Source of the DNA: Janthinobacterium sp. FW305-129
Lineage (GTDB): Bacteria; Pseudomonadota; Gammaproteobacteria; Burkholderiales; Burkholderiaceae_D
Direction of reading: 5' to 3'
Assembly (NCBI RefSeq): GCF_020858115.1
Contig: NZ_JACYMM010000003.1
Coordinates: forward strand, 372,001 to 436,000
DNA length: 64,000 nt
Below are positions 35,616-45,123 of this stretch, in pieces (within the stretch, counting starts at the first letter, position 1; every line of letters starts with the position of its first letter). A program made the position numbers and the translations under genes. The notes under the pieces were generated by a model. The model was not told the DNA's origin. It made no database searches and was given only the letters and a program-made list of their open reading frames with translations.

Positions 35616-36335
35616 TTACTTCTTGATGAACACCAGATCCCACACGCCATGGCCCAGCTTCAGGCCGCGGTTTTCAAACTTGGTCAGCGGACGATACGCC
35701 GGCTGCGGTGCATAAGCATCGGCGCTATTGCGCAGCTGCGGCTCGGCACCCAGCACATCCAGCATTTGCACCGCATAATCTTCCCAGTCTGTGGCGCAAT
35801 GCAGATAGCCACCCGGCGCGAGCCGATCGGTCAATTGCTTGACGAATGGCGACTGGATCAGGCGGCGCTTGTTGTGGCGCGCCTTGTGCCACGGATCGGG
35901 GAAGAAAACGTGGATACCGGCCAGGGAATTGGCTGGGATCATGTGCGTCAGCACTTCCACGGCATCGTGCTGCAGCAGGCGCAGATTCGTCAGCGACTCT
36001 TCACCGATCAGCTTCAACAAGCTGCCCACACCGGGCGTATGCACTTCGACGCCGATAAAATCCTTCTCCGGCATGGCTTTGGCGATATGTGCCGTCGTCG
36101 CGCCCATGCCAAAACCGATTTCCAGGATGACCGGCGCCTTGCGCCCGAATACCTGCTCGAAATCCATGGAGTCCTTGGCGAAAGGCAGCAGGAACTGCGG
36201 CCCCAAGGTCTCAAGCGCGCGCGCCTGCGCGACAGACAGCCGTCCCGCGCGGGTCACGAAGCTGCGGATGCGGTGTTCGGTCGGATCGTACATCATCGGC
36301 CGCGCCGGGCCGTTTGCTGGGGTATCAGAGGACAT
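35616..36335 (-). CDS. trmB: tRNA (guanine-N7-)-methyltransferase
   Basis: Makes 7-methylguanosine at position 46 of tRNAs with SAM. The 239-aa enzyme has the SAM motif [18 protein letters not shown] and the family signature [19 protein letters not shown] 36335 gives a normal length though no clear ribosome site is seen. The tRNA-Gly gene lies 53 nt upstream on the same strand with no terminator between, so a shared transcript is possible. Confidence 0.94.
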   Translation of the reverse strand: MSSDTPANGPARPMMYDPTEHRIRSFVTRAGRLSVAQARALETLGPQFLLPFAKDSMDFEQVFGRKAPVILEIGFGMGATTAHIAKAMPEKDFIGVEVHTPGVGSLLKLIGEESLTNLRLLQHDAVEVLTHMIPANSLAGIHVFFPDPWHKARHNKRRLIQSPFVKQLTDRLAPGGYLHCATDWEDYAVQMLDVLGAEPQLRNSADAYAPQPAYRPLTKFENRGLKLGHGVWDLVFIKK

Positions 36336-36388
36336 GGGAATGAAGAAAATAGTGGCCGCGCCGCACAAAACCAGGCGCCAGCGAAAAG

Positions 36389-36462
36389 TGGAGCGGGTGA
36401 AGGGAATCGAACCCTCGTCGTAAGCTTGGGAAGCTTCTGCTCTACCATTGAGCTACACCCGC
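36389..36462 (-). tRNA. tRNA-Gly (anticodon CCC)
   Basis: A 74-nt gene with encoded CCA. Acceptor GCGGGTG/CACCCGC, D arm GCTC/GAGC, anticodon loop TTCCCAA giving CCC, T arm GAGGG/CCCTT with TTCGATT. It closely parallels E. coli glyU. The outermost anticodon-stem pair is G-A rather than Watson-Crick. Confidence 0.95.
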
Positions 36463-36704
36463 GAAGCCTGCATTTTACGCGGGATGGGAAGGACTTGGCA
36501 AACTTGTGCGGCGCTTTTGAATTCATCAGCAATCCTTGCCGAAATGAATAGAAAATATTAAATTCACATCGGCACGCCAACGTTTTTGTTGATGCTGAAC
36601 AACATCGCGGGAAGTTTGGTGCAGTGAATGACCTCGAATACGGCTAAAATAAGAGAAATTATTGTCGCCCTGAACGGTGTGGCGCAGACTAGCCGAAGAA
36701 ATGT

Positions 36705-36713
36705 TGCTACAAT
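36705..36713 (+). promoter_or_regulatory. Candidate extended -10 promoter for the small secreted protein
   Basis: TGCTACAAT fits TGnTAnAAT about 48 nt before the ATG at 36761. No good -35 hexamer is seen, as common with extended -10 promoters. The remaining 36463-36700 is AT-rich and holds no gene that I can support. Confidence 0.35.
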
Positions 36714-36760
36714 CGAGTGACAGTTTAGCATTCCCGCTGTTCAACCTAAAAGGATATCCC

Positions 36761-37012
36761 ATGAAGAAAATTCTGATCGCTTCGGCAATCCTGTGCTTCG
36801 CTTCCGCACAAGCCATGGCTCAATCGGCACCAGCTCCTGCACCAGCAGCAGCTGCACCAGCAGCTGGCGCTACTGGCGCCGCCGCTGCTGGCACTGTTGC
36901 CGGCCTGAGCACGAGCGCCCTGATCGCCATCGGCGCAGCAGTTGCCGTTGTGGCCGGTGCAGCAAGCTCGGACTCGACCACCGCGCACACGACCCCAAGC
37001 CACGCCAAGTAA
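36761..37012 (+). CDS. Small secreted Ala/Pro-rich protein with hydrophobic C-terminal half
   Basis: An 83-aa protein with a signal peptide (MKKILIASAILCFASAQAMA, cleavage before QSAPAP). An Ala/Pro stretch follows, then a hydrophobic Gly/Ala helix (ALIAIGAAVAVVAGAA), ending in a Thr/Ser/His tail. AAAAGGA sits before ATG 36761, and a strong terminator lies downstream, so it is a monocistronic unit. It opens the polysaccharide locus. Function not recognised; membrane anchoring through the single helix is inferred. Confidence 0.75.
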   Translation: MKKILIASAILCFASAQAMAQSAPAPAPAAAAPAAGATGAAAAGTVAGLSTSALIAIGAAVAVVAGAASSDSTTAHTTPSHAK

Positions 37013-37133
37013 TCTGTTGATGCCTTTGGCTGAGACATACAAGGCCAAGCCAGCGGGCTGACGTCAAGCCGCACAACGCTGGCCTGGTCCCACGAGAAGC
37101 AAGCCTTGTCATACAAAGCGCCACTTCCTCGAT

Positions 37134-37171
37134 AAAAGCCCTTTTTCATTTTCTTGAAAACGGGCTTTTTA
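37134..37171 (+). terminator. Strong terminator after the small secreted protein gene
   Basis: AAAAGCCC (37134-37141) pairs with GGGCTTTT (37162-37169); an inner TTTTC/GAAAA adds five pairs. A T-tract follows. It lies about 120 nt past the stop. The remaining gene-free sequence to 37320 contains only the TGACCAATCAT motif noted near dgkA. Confidence 0.85.
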
Positions 37172-37320
37172 TTTTTCTTCAATGATGCGCGCGCTGTTAA
37201 CGCCAGTCTTTCCTATTCCTGATACCTGGTCCTCTCCATGTGCGGGCGATACGCATCTGTTTTCAGAAAGAGCATCGGTCGTCAGGAAAATGAGTCGCCC
37301 TGACCAATCATGCATAGTTA

Positions 37321-37677
37321 ATGAAAAACCAGCCTTTCCATAAACGCATGGGGTTTGCCCTGCAAGGCTTGAGTTCCGCCTTCCGCATGGAATCGAGCTT
37401 CCGGCTGCAATGCCTTGCTGCCCTCATGGTATTGATCGTACTGGCCTGGAACCGACCGGCCATGATCTGGTGGGCTTTATTGTTGCTCAACTGTGGCATG
37501 GTCCTAGCGGCGGAGCTCTTCAACACCGCCCTCGAAAATTTGATTGATCATATCCACCCGGCCCTCCATCCCTGTATCAAGACCGTCAAGGATTGCGCCG
37601 CAGGCGCCGTGCTCATTCTCAGTCTCAGTGCCATCTGCGTGTTTGTTGCTTTTTTGCTTGAAAACGTTGTGTGCTAA
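37321..37677 (+). CDS. dgkA: Diacylglycerol kinase
   Basis: A small (118 aa) membrane enzyme that phosphorylates diacylglycerol to phosphatidate, recycling lipid from envelope polymer synthesis. Three hydrophobic helices; active residues visible: E24, E65 and N68 (AAELFNTALE), E72, and K90-D91 (KDCAAGAV), matching E. coli E28, E69, N72, E76, K94, D95. No clear ribosome site before ATG 37321. It lies before manC and shares an 11-nt motif with manC's upstream region. Confidence 0.92.
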   Translation: MKNQPFHKRMGFALQGLSSAFRMESSFRLQCLAALMVLIVLAWNRPAMIWWALLLLNCGMVLAAELFNTALENLIDHIHPALHPCIKTVKDCAAGAVLILSLSAICVFVAFLLENVVC

Positions 37678-37879
37678 GGGGGAATACTGGGGGAGCAAAC
37701 TACAATACAGGACGCGCTAGAATACCTGCCTCTCAGATTCCATAGAGTCGGGAGAAAATACAAAGATTCCTGTAATTCATTAAAATACTGCCCCTGCTTG
37801 CAACATTGATTTTTTGGCAGCATGTATGTCCGCCTCCTGTTGAAGAGCGCAGCAATCCGGGCAAGTTTTAGTGGATGCC

Positions 37880-37895
37880 GAATGACCAATCATTC
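37880..37895. promoter_or_regulatory. Candidate operator upstream of manC
   Basis: GAATGA-CCAA-TCATTC is a perfect 6-bp dyad 34 nt before the manC ATG. The inner TGACCAATCAT (37883-37893) also occurs 9 nt ahead of dgkA (37301-37311), so one regulator may see both. The rest of the 252-nt gap (37678-37929) shows no gene. Confidence 0.4.
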
Positions 37896-37929
37896 AGCTC
37901 TATCCAATATTATTTACATTGAAGCATAA

Positions 37930-39348
37930 ATGACTATTCCCCTCCTACCGGTAATTCTTTGTGGTGGCTCCGGCACACGTTTATGGCCGCTTTCGCGCGA
38001 AGCATTCCCAAAGCAGTTTCTGCGCTTGTCGACTCAGGGCAGCATGCTGCAACAAACGCTGCAGCGTCTGGCCGGCATCGACAATATGTCGCCAGCATTA
38101 CTGGTATGCAACGAATCTTCACGCTTCATTGTCGCGGAGCAGGTGCGTGAAATCGGCCTGGAACATAGTCGCATGTTACTTGAGCCCATGCGCCGCAATA
38201 CAGCACCGGCGATCGCCTCAGCCGCCCTGCAGGCGATGGAGCATGGCGAAGATCCGCTATTGTTGGTGTTGCCATCGGACCACGTCATTCTGGATACCCC
38301 GGCTTTCCATCGAGCAATCGCGCTGGCGCGTACTGCTGCAGAGGCAGGTAATTTGTTGACTTTCGGTATCACACCAACGTCTCCAGAAACAGGATACGGC
38401 TATATTCGCACCGAAGGCACTGCAACCGGGCAAGTTCAGCGCGTACTTGAATTCGTGGAAAAGCCGGCCTTGGCGCTTGCAGAACAATATATCGCCAGCG
38501 GTGATTACTTCTGGAACAGCGGCATGTTCCTGTTCCGCGCCAGCCGCTACCTGGCGGAGCTGGAACGCTTCCAACCCTCTGTCCTGGCCGCGTGTCGCGC
38601 TGCCATCAGCGCTGCGAAAAGCGACCTCGACTTCATCCGCCTGGACCAGGATGCCTACGCGGCCAGCCCCGATATCGCCGTCGACTACGCCGTCATGGAG
38701 CGCACCAGCCATGCGGCTACCATCGCCCTTGATGCCGGTTGGAATGATATCGGTTCCTGGAAAGCCGTACTCGACGTGACGGAAAAGGATGCCAGTCAGA
38801 ATAGCACCCAAGGCGACGTGCTGGTCCAGGATTGCAACGATTGCCTGGTACACAGCAGTAGCCGCCTGGTCACCGCCATCGGCATGCGCAATACCGTTAT
38901 CGTGGAAACCGCCGACGCCGTGCTGGTCATGGATGCGGATCAGGCACAACAGACGAAAACCATGGTCGCACAGCTGATTGCCAGGGAGCGTCCCGAGGCC
39001 ACCATGCACCGTGAAGTCTTCCGTCCGTGGGGCTCCTATGATTCCATAGGCAAGGGCGACCGCTTCCAGGTCAAGCGGATTACTGTCAAACCTGGCGCCA
39101 AGTTGTCATTGCAAATGCATCACCACCGCGCCGAGCATTGGATCGTGGTATCCGGCACAGCCCAGATCACCAATGGCGACAAGGAATATTTGCTGACCGA
39201 AAACCAGTCCACCTATATCCCCCTCGGCGTCGTCCATTCTCTGGCCAACCCTGGCAAGCTACCGCTGGAATTGATTGAAATTCAATCGGGCAGCTACCTT
39301 GGGGAGGACGATATCGTCCGCTTTGAAGACCGCTACGGCCGCGCTTGA
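37930..39348 (+). CDS. manC: Mannose-1-phosphate guanylyltransferase / mannose-6-phosphate isomerase
   Basis: Makes GDP-mannose for polysaccharide synthesis. The 472-aa bifunctional form has the nucleotidyltransferase domain with LCGGSGTRLWPLSREAFPKQ (10-29) and a FVEKP loop, then a C-terminal cupin isomerase domain with the metal-binding MHHHRAEHWIVVSG. Relatives are XanB, AlgA, CpsB. ATG 37930 has only a weak GAAG site. It heads the plus-strand half of the sugar cluster, so mannose or a GDP-mannose-derived sugar is likely in the glycan. Confidence 0.95.
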   Translation: MTIPLLPVILCGGSGTRLWPLSREAFPKQFLRLSTQGSMLQQTLQRLAGIDNMSPALLVCNESSRFIVAEQVREIGLEHSRMLLEPMRRNTAPAIASAALQAMEHGEDPLLLVLPSDHVILDTPAFHRAIALARTAAEAGNLLTFGITPTSPETGYGYIRTEGTATGQVQRVLEFVEKPALALAEQYIASGDYFWNSGMFLFRASRYLAELERFQPSVLAACRAAISAAKSDLDFIRLDQDAYAASPDIAVDYAVMERTSHAATIALDAGWNDIGSWKAVLDVTEKDASQNSTQGDVLVQDCNDCLVHSSSRLVTAIGMRNTVIVETADAVLVMDADQAQQTKTMVAQLIARERPEATMHREVFRPWGSYDSIGKGDRFQVKRITVKPGAKLSLQMHHHRAEHWIVVSGTAQITNGDKEYLLTENQSTYIPLGVVHSLANPGKLPLELIEIQSGSYLGEDDIVRFEDRYGRA

Positions 39349-39425
39349 GCAAGTCGGCACACAATCGCCATGCATGCGGCACCGCAAGAGTTCACACAGA
39401 AGTTTATAAGGTTTAGCAAGTCATC

Positions 39426-40889
39426 ATGAAACCAATCGAAGGCATCTTTGTACAAGAAGTGAAATGGTATTGCAGCAACAGGGCAGAAAAATATTTCCTC
39501 ACCTTTGCCGATGCACTTGCCATGTTCATGGCATTCTGGCTCGCTGGAAAATGGAACCTCGATACCAGCGACTTGAACAGCTTCGGCCTGGATAGCTCAC
39601 GCCTGCTCAGCTACAGCCTGCTATGCCTGGTCACTGTGGCGATCTTCAAGCTGAAGGGCCATCATGCCAAACGCCGTCCGTACTCGAATGAAATCAAGGA
39701 GCTGCTGAAGATCGCCATGGTCATGGGCTTGATCGACGCGGCCCTGGTCTTTCTCGACAAGCGCGACTCCTCGCGCGAGGCACTCTTGGCTACCTGGCTG
39801 CTGGTGCCATGCTGTGTGTTGCTGCTGCGCGGCCTGGTCAAATACCTGCTGATGAAAGCGGGCGGCTGGATACGCCCCATGGTCATCATCGGATGGGGTG
39901 ACAATGCCTTGCAAACAGCACGCGCCTTCGATGAGGAAGCATTGATGGGCTATCGCCTGATTGCGTTCCTGATCCCGGAAGGCCAAGACCGTCTGGAGCA
40001 TCATTATGTCAATCGCAGCAAGCAAGCTGTGCCCTGCATTCAACTGGGTGAGAACCCGGAACAAACACTCAAGCTGCTGGGCGACCCGCATACGGTTGTC
40101 GCCCTGGAGCAAGGCGGCATCGATGCCTATCAAAGCATGATCCAGCAGGTCAGCCGTTGCGTTGCCAATATGCAAGTAGTACCAGCCGTACGCGGCCTGC
40201 CCCTGTACGGTATGGAGGTCAACCATTTCTTTACACATGAAGTCTTGCTGCTGACCATGCGCAACAACCTGGCGCGACCAGGTTTGCAACTGATTAAGCG
40301 CTGCTTTGATCTGGCGGCCTCGATTTGCGTGCTGATCGTCGGCGCGCCCATCCTGCTGTGGATTGCGGCCAAGGTCTTGGCATCGGGCCGTCCCATCTTT
40401 TACGGCCACAAACGCGTGGGGCAGAATGGCAAGCATTTTCTCTGCTACAAGTTCCGCACCATGGCCGTGAATGCCGACGTCTTGCTCAAGGAGCTACTGG
40501 AGCGTGATCCTGAAGCCCGTGCCGAATGGGACCGTGATTTCAAACTGAAGAACGACCCTCGCATCACATCGATCGGCCACTTCCTGCGCCGGACCAGCCT
40601 CGATGAACTGCCGCAGCTATGGAACGTGCTGAAAGGCGAAATGAGCCTGGTCGGTCCGCGCCCCGTTGTCGATGCCGAACTGGAACGCTATGGCAACCAG
40701 ATCGACTATTATCTTGAAGCCAAACCCGGGGTCACGGGCCTATGGCAAGTCAGCGGCAGGAACGACGTCAGCTATGATACGCGCGTTTATCTGGATGCCT
40801 GGTATGTCAAGAACTGGTCTTTATTCAATGACATTGTCATCCTGCTGAAAACGGTAAAGGTCATTTTCAAGAAAGATGGCGCGTATTAA
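39426..40889 (+). CDS. wbaP: Undecaprenyl-phosphate sugar phosphotransferase, WbaP type
   Basis: Transfers the first sugar-1-phosphate (galactose or glucose in characterised relatives) to undecaprenyl phosphate. The 487-aa full-length WbaP form has four to five N-terminal helices, a CoA-binding-like middle ([17 protein letters not shown]), a re-entrant helix at about 290-320 and the catalytic bacterial sugar transferase domain with [22 protein letters not shown] and LVGPRPV. ATG 39426 follows AAGG at long spacing. Sits after manC; galE may provide its substrate. Sugar choice is not certain from sequence. Confidence 0.9.
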   Translation: MKPIEGIFVQEVKWYCSNRAEKYFLTFADALAMFMAFWLAGKWNLDTSDLNSFGLDSSRLLSYSLLCLVTVAIFKLKGHHAKRRPYSNEIKELLKIAMVMGLIDAALVFLDKRDSSREALLATWLLVPCCVLLLRGLVKYLLMKAGGWIRPMVIIGWGDNALQTARAFDEEALMGYRLIAFLIPEGQDRLEHHYVNRSKQAVPCIQLGENPEQTLKLLGDPHTVVALEQGGIDAYQSMIQQVSRCVANMQVVPAVRGLPLYGMEVNHFFTHEVLLLTMRNNLARPGLQLIKRCFDLAASICVLIVGAPILLWIAAKVLASGRPIFYGHKRVGQNGKHFLCYKFRTMAVNADVLLKELLERDPEARAEWDRDFKLKNDPRITSIGHFLRRTSLDELPQLWNVLKGEMSLVGPRPVVDAELERYGNQIDYYLEAKPGVTGLWQVSGRNDVSYDTRVYLDAWYVKNWSLFNDIVILLKTVKVIFKKDGAY

Positions 40890-40914
40890 AAACATGATCA
40901 AATAGAATTTCAAT

Positions 40915-40936
40915 AATTTCATTTCGGAAATTTTTT
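40915..40936 (+). terminator. Weak AT-rich hairpin with T-tract between wbaP and rfbB
   Basis: AATTTC/GAAATT (40915-40920 with 40927-40932) followed by T6. Low GC makes it a partial terminator at best. Confidence 0.3.
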
Positions 40937-41007
40937 CTCCCATTGTTATCAAAACAACAGGAAGAGCGAAGCATCGTGAAGATGTTCAAGTAAACAAGGA
41001 TAACAGC

Positions 41008-42087
41008 ATGATTTTAGTGACTGGCGGCGCCGGCTTCATCGGTTCCAATTTTGTACGCGACTGGCTGGCGCTCAGCGATGAGCCCGTAATCAATTTTGAC
41101 AAACTGACCTACGCTGGCAATCTCAGCAACCTGGCCAGCCTGGAGCAAGACCTGCGGCATATCTTTGTACGCGGCGACATTTGCGATACCGCCCATATCT
41201 CCCGCCTGCTGGCAGAATACCAGCCACGCGCCATCGTGCATTTTGCCGCGGAAAGCCATGTCGATCGCTCGATCCATAGCCCCGGCGAATTCATTTCGAC
41301 CAACGTCAACGGCACCTTCAGCCTGCTCGAAGCGGCACGCGCCTACTGGTCCGGCCTGACGGGCGAAGCCAGGGACGGCTTCCGCTTCCTGCACGTCTCG
41401 ACCGACGAAGTCTATGGCACCCTGGGACCGAATGACCCGCCATTCACGGAAACGACGCCGTATGCGCCAAACAGCCCGTACTCGGCATCGAAAGCGGCGT
41501 CTGACCACTTGGTGCGCGCCTACTTCCATACTTACGGCATGCCGGTGCTCACCACAAACTGCTCGAACAACTATGGCTCGTTCCATTTCCCGGAAAAACT
41601 GATTCCGCTCATCATCAGCAATGCCCGTGCCGGCAAAGCCTTGCCTATCTATGGCGATGGCATGCAGGTGCGCGACTGGCTGTACGTGGGTGACCATTGC
41701 TCGGCAATCCGCCGCGTGCTCGAGGCGGGACGTCTGGGCGAGGTCTACAACGTGGGCGGCTGGAATGAAATGGCCAACCTGGAAGTCGTGCACACCCTGT
41801 GCGATATCCTCGACACGCTCGATCCGAAAGCTGCCGGCAGCTACCGCGAACAAATCACCTATGTGCAGGACCGCCCTGGCCATGACCGCCGCTATGCCAT
41901 CGATGCACGCAAGATCGAGCGCGAACTGGGCTGGAAGCCGGCCGAAACCTTCGCCACCGGCATACGCAAGACGGTGCAGTGGTACCTGGACAACCAGGCC
42001 TGGGTACGCGACGTGCAGTCGGGAGACTACCTGAAATGGGTAGAAAAAAACTATGCGGCACGCGATACAGCCCAGGAGCAGCAATAA
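41008..42087 (+). CDS. rfbB: dTDP-glucose 4,6-dehydratase
   Basis: Converts dTDP-glucose to dTDP-4-keto-6-deoxyglucose, the branch point to rhamnose and to amino sugars. The 359-aa SDR enzyme has GGAGFIG (6-12), the catalytic STDEVYG region and [10 protein letters not shown] with the YxxxK pair. AAGGA precedes ATG 41008. First gene of rfbBACD; its product is also the substrate of the FdtD/FdtB-type enzymes in the minus block. Its stop shares a base with the rfbA start. Confidence 0.96.
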   Translation: MILVTGGAGFIGSNFVRDWLALSDEPVINFDKLTYAGNLSNLASLEQDLRHIFVRGDICDTAHISRLLAEYQPRAIVHFAAESHVDRSIHSPGEFISTNVNGTFSLLEAARAYWSGLTGEARDGFRFLHVSTDEVYGTLGPNDPPFTETTPYAPNSPYSASKAASDHLVRAYFHTYGMPVLTTNCSNNYGSFHFPEKLIPLIISNARAGKALPIYGDGMQVRDWLYVGDHCSAIRRVLEAGRLGEVYNVGGWNEMANLEVVHTLCDILDTLDPKAAGSYREQITYVQDRPGHDRRYAIDARKIERELGWKPAETFATGIRKTVQWYLDNQAWVRDVQSGDYLKWVEKNYAARDTAQEQQ

Positions 42088-42980
42088 TGGGTACCGCCAT
42101 TGAACGCAAAGGCATCATCCTGGCCGGTGGTTCGGGCACGCGCCTGTATCCCGTCACCATGGCCGTATCGAAGCAGCTGCTGCCCGTGTATGACAAGCCG
42201 ATGATTTACTATCCGCTGACCACCTTGATGCTGGCCGGCATACGCGACATCCTGATCATTTCCACACCACAAGATACACCGCGTTTCCAGGAGTTGCTGG
42301 GCGACGGCAGCCAGTGGGGCATCAGCCTGAGCTATGCCGTACAGCCCAGCCCGGATGGTTTGGCGCAGGCGTTCATTATTGGCAAAGAGTTTGTCGGCGA
42401 TGCACCATCGGCGCTGATTTTGGGCGACAACATTTTTTACGGCAACGACTTCGAATCGCAATTGCGGCAAGCATCGGCACGCACAAGCGGCGCCACCGTA
42501 TTCGCCTATCATGTCACCGATCCGGAACGCTATGGCGTGGTTGAATTCGACGCCCAACGGCGCGCGGTCAGCATCGAAGAAAAACCGCTCAAGCCAAAAT
42601 CGAACTTCGCCGTTACCGGCCTGTATTTCTACGACAGCCAGGTGTGCGATATTGCCGCCGGCATCGCTCCGTCACCACGGGGCGAGCTGGAAATCACGGA
42701 TGTCAACCGCACTTACCTGGAGAGCGGACAGTTGAATGTTCAAATAATGGGGCGCGGCATGGCCTGGCTCGATACCGGCACGCATGAATCCTTGCTGGAA
42801 GCGGGCCAGTTCATCGCCACCATCGAAAACCGCCAGGGTTTGAAAGTGGCCTGTCCGGAGGAAATCGCCTATCGCAAAGGTTATATCGATGCCGCCAAGC
42901 TGGAGCAACTGGCCCTGCCGTTGAAGAAGAACGCCTATGGTCAGTATCTGTTGCAGCTGCTCAACGACCAGATATTCTGA
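42087..42980 (+). CDS. rfbA: Glucose-1-phosphate thymidylyltransferase
   Basis: Makes dTDP-glucose from dTTP and glucose-1-phosphate. The 297-aa enzyme has [11 protein letters not shown] (14-24), the [14 protein letters not shown] loop and the EEKP region typical of RmlA. The start at 42087 overlaps the rfbB stop by one base (TAATG) and has AGGAG upstream; the frame stays open 36 codons further but inside rfbB. Confidence 0.96.
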   Translation: MGTAIERKGIILAGGSGTRLYPVTMAVSKQLLPVYDKPMIYYPLTTLMLAGIRDILIISTPQDTPRFQELLGDGSQWGISLSYAVQPSPDGLAQAFIIGKEFVGDAPSALILGDNIFYGNDFESQLRQASARTSGATVFAYHVTDPERYGVVEFDAQRRAVSIEEKPLKPKSNFAVTGLYFYDSQVCDIAAGIAPSPRGELEITDVNRTYLESGQLNVQIMGRGMAWLDTGTHESLLEAGQFIATIENRQGLKVACPEEIAYRKGYIDAAKLEQLALPLKKNAYGQYLLQLLNDQIF

Positions 42981-43024
42981 GGTGTGCCGTACTATCTACC
43001 TAGTTCAAGTGATGCCGAAATACC

Positions 43025-43570
43025 ATGCACATCCAGACCACAGCAATTCCTGACGTGCTGATACTCGAACCGACGGTGTTCGGTGACGACCGCGGCTTTT
43101 TCTATGAGAGTTTTAACCAGAAGCGCTTTACCGAACTGACTGGCGTCACGCGCGACTTCGTGCAGGACAACCACTCCAAGTCAGCCAAGGGCGTCTTGCG
43201 CGGCCTGCATTATCAGATCCAGCAACCACAAGGCAAGTTGGTACGCGTCACCGCCGGTGCAGTGTTCGACGTCGTCGTTGACCTGCGCAAAAGTTCACCA
43301 ACTTTCGGAAAGTGGGCCGGCGTCGTGCTGTCGGCCGCCAACAAACGCCAGCTATGGATACCCGAAGGTTTCGCCCACGGCTTCATGGTCACCAGCGACG
43401 GCGCAGAGTCCCTGTACAAGACCACAGACTACTGGGCGCCGGAATTCGAGCGCAGCATCCTGTGGAATGACCCTGCGATCGGCATCGACTGGCCGCTGGA
43501 CGGCGCACCGCTACTGTCGGACAAAGACAAAGTCGGCACATTGCTGGCCAATGCCGACGTTTTCACCTGA
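43025..43570 (+). CDS. rfbC: dTDP-4-dehydrorhamnose 3,5-epimerase
   Basis: Cupin-fold epimerase (181 aa) that acts on carbons 3 and 5 of dTDP-4-keto-6-deoxyglucose. The catalytic base H62 (LRGLHYQ) and the likely acid Y131 (LYKTTDYW) are present. ATG 43025 has a weak ribosome site. Third gene of rfbBACD, 44 nt after rfbA. Confidence 0.95.
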   Translation: MHIQTTAIPDVLILEPTVFGDDRGFFYESFNQKRFTELTGVTRDFVQDNHSKSAKGVLRGLHYQIQQPQGKLVRVTAGAVFDVVVDLRKSSPTFGKWAGVVLSAANKRQLWIPEGFAHGFMVTSDGAESLYKTTDYWAPEFERSILWNDPAIGIDWPLDGAPLLSDKDKVGTLLANADVFT

Positions 43571-43610
43571 GCACTGCAACACTGCCGCTTCCCCGTTCAT
43601 GGAAACAAAT

Positions 43611-44483
43611 ATGAGCCGTATCTTAATTACAGGAAAAACCGGCCAGATCGGCTACGAACTGGAACGCAGTCTGCAAGGTCTGGGAGAAATCATCGCGCTG
43701 GACCGCAGCCAGATGGACCTGGCCGACCTGGACCAGGTACGCGACGTGATCCGCCGAGTCAAACCAACGCTGATCGTCAATCCAGCCGCGTACACCGCCG
43801 TGGACAAGGCCGAGAGCGAACCTGAACTGGCACTACGCATCAACGGCGAAGCGCCTGGCGTGATGGCGGAAGAAGCAAAAAAGCTGGGCGCCGCGATGAT
43901 CCATTACAGCACCGACTACGTGTTTGATGGCTCGAAAGATGGTCCCTACGTCGAAAACGATCAGACCTGCCCGATCAATGTCTACGGCAGCAGCAAGTTG
44001 GCCGGCGAACAGGCGATCCAGGCCACCGGCATCCCGCACCTGATCTTGCGCACCAGCTGGGTCTATAGCACCCATGGCAAGAACTTTCTGTTGACCATGC
44101 TGCGCCTGGCACAGGAACGCGAAGAACTGAGTATCGTTTCCGATCAGTTCGGCGCACCGACGTGGAGTCGTACCATCGCCGATACCACCGCCCATATCGT
44201 GGCGCAAAGCCTAACGGCAAGCGACCAGCAAGCATGGTGGCAGGCACACTCCGGTCTGTATCATTTGACGGCGCAAGGATGGACCAGCTGGTTTGGTTTT
44301 ACCGAAGCGATCATGGCCCATGCATCCGTGCATAGGAAACCACGTTTAAATGCGATAGAGGCCAAAAACTATCCGATGCCGGCGAAACGTCCCACCAATT
44401 CTGTGCTGTCCTCACAACGCCTGATGGATACTTTTTGCGGCTTGCCCCAATGGCAGGAAGCCTTGAAGCTATGCCAGGACTGA
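43611..44483 (+). CDS. rfbD: dTDP-4-dehydrorhamnose reductase
   Basis: Completes dTDP-L-rhamnose with NAD(P)H. The 290-aa SDR enzyme has GKTGQIG (8-14), STDYVFDG and YGSSKLAGE with the YxxxK pair. ATG 43611 follows GGAAAC; an in-frame ATG four codons earlier lacks support. Last gene of the plus block; after it comes the 640-bp gap. Confidence 0.95.
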   Translation: MSRILITGKTGQIGYELERSLQGLGEIIALDRSQMDLADLDQVRDVIRRVKPTLIVNPAAYTAVDKAESEPELALRINGEAPGVMAEEAKKLGAAMIHYSTDYVFDGSKDGPYVENDQTCPINVYGSSKLAGEQAIQATGIPHLILRTSWVYSTHGKNFLLTMLRLAQEREELSIVSDQFGAPTWSRTIADTTAHIVAQSLTASDQQAWWQAHSGLYHLTAQGWTSWFGFTEAIMAHASVHRKPRLNAIEAKNYPMPAKRPTNSVLSSQRLMDTFCGLPQWQEALKLCQD

Positions 44484-44502
44484 AACGGGCTACAATTTAA
44501 AG

Positions 44503-44533
44503 CGATTTCAAATAGCCACGATTTGAGAAATCG
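44503..44533 (+). terminator. Hairpin downstream of rfbD
   Basis: CGATTTCAAAT (44503-44513) faces ATTTGAGAAATCG (44521-44533), pairing apart from a 2-nt bulge. It has no T-tract, so termination is uncertain, but it is the only stem near the end of rfbBACD. Confidence 0.4.
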
Positions 44534-44917
44534 ACCTCATGAAGAATCAAAGGCCAAGAAGGAGAAGTGCCCGACAAAGTGATGTTTCAGGGTGTACTTA
44601 AGTCATTGGCGAAATGGGGCAGACTATCGCCTGTATGACTGTTCCGGCCATGTAATTCTAAGAATAGACATTAGCTCTCAGGTCGTGAAAATGTCCATTA
44701 CAAAAGACTGTTTTCATCTGACATTTCCACTCTCTCGGGTGATCACCAACCTCCTTCAGCCGTCAATAGCGGTCAACTCGCACCAAATCAGGTTCCGTAT
44801 ATGCGGTTGTCCTTTCATTGCAATTAATAGGTAGATAAATGGTAGCGCTCCACCTAAGCAACCTGAACAGGCTCGTAATGCGTCGACCGCAACACCATCA
44901 TCATGCCGCCAGTCAGA

Positions 44918-45079
44918 TCAGCGGGAAAGGTTGAGGTTGATGGATCGCTTACCCATTAGCAAACTGATGTCTCTGGCCAGCATGCTTGCCATTGAAGCAC
45001 ATTCACGGCAGGCTGGATGGTCGTCTCGCGAGAGATCACCTCGCATTTTCCTGAACACATCGCTGCCAGCATAGATCAT
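44918..45079 (-). pseudogene. Remnant of a radical SAM/SPASM-type gene C-terminus
   Basis: A 53-codon frame reads MIYAGSDVFRKMRG, continues through DDHPACRECASMA, and ends MGKRSINLNLSR before a stop. The CxxC flanked by Pro-Ala and preceded by a basic segment resembles the end of a SPASM domain that holds an auxiliary iron-sulfur cluster. A stop lies just upstream in the same frame and there is no ribosome site, so I read it as the tail of a deleted gene, not a functional small protein. Family assignment is tentative. Confidence 0.4.
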
Positions 45080-45123
45080 CCTGATGCGTCAAGGAGGCGG
45101 GAAATACGATTCAACTTACACAA

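Larger units (their letters stand above)
44484..45123. other. 640-bp junction between the two converging sugar-gene blocks
   Basis: Holds a hairpin just past rfbD, an AT-rich stretch with no convincing gene, and a minus-strand remnant of a radical SAM/SPASM-like gene (44918-45079). An inverted pair GAAAATGTC (44687-44695) / GACATTTCC (44720-44728) is also visible. No transposase or integrase could be read. Confidence 0.6.

Noticed and set aside
36389-36760. tRNA-Gly as a genomic-island attachment site
   Set aside because: No integrase, and no repeat of the tRNA 3' end was noticed in the window.
44592-44834. 80-codon plus frame in the junction gap, starting with GTG
   Set aside because: No ribosome site, no similarity I can recognise, composition unlike neighbouring genes.
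44940-45074. 44-codon plus frame in the same gap
   Set aside because: Overlaps the SPASM-like remnant on the other strand, which has the better protein-like pattern; no ribosome site.
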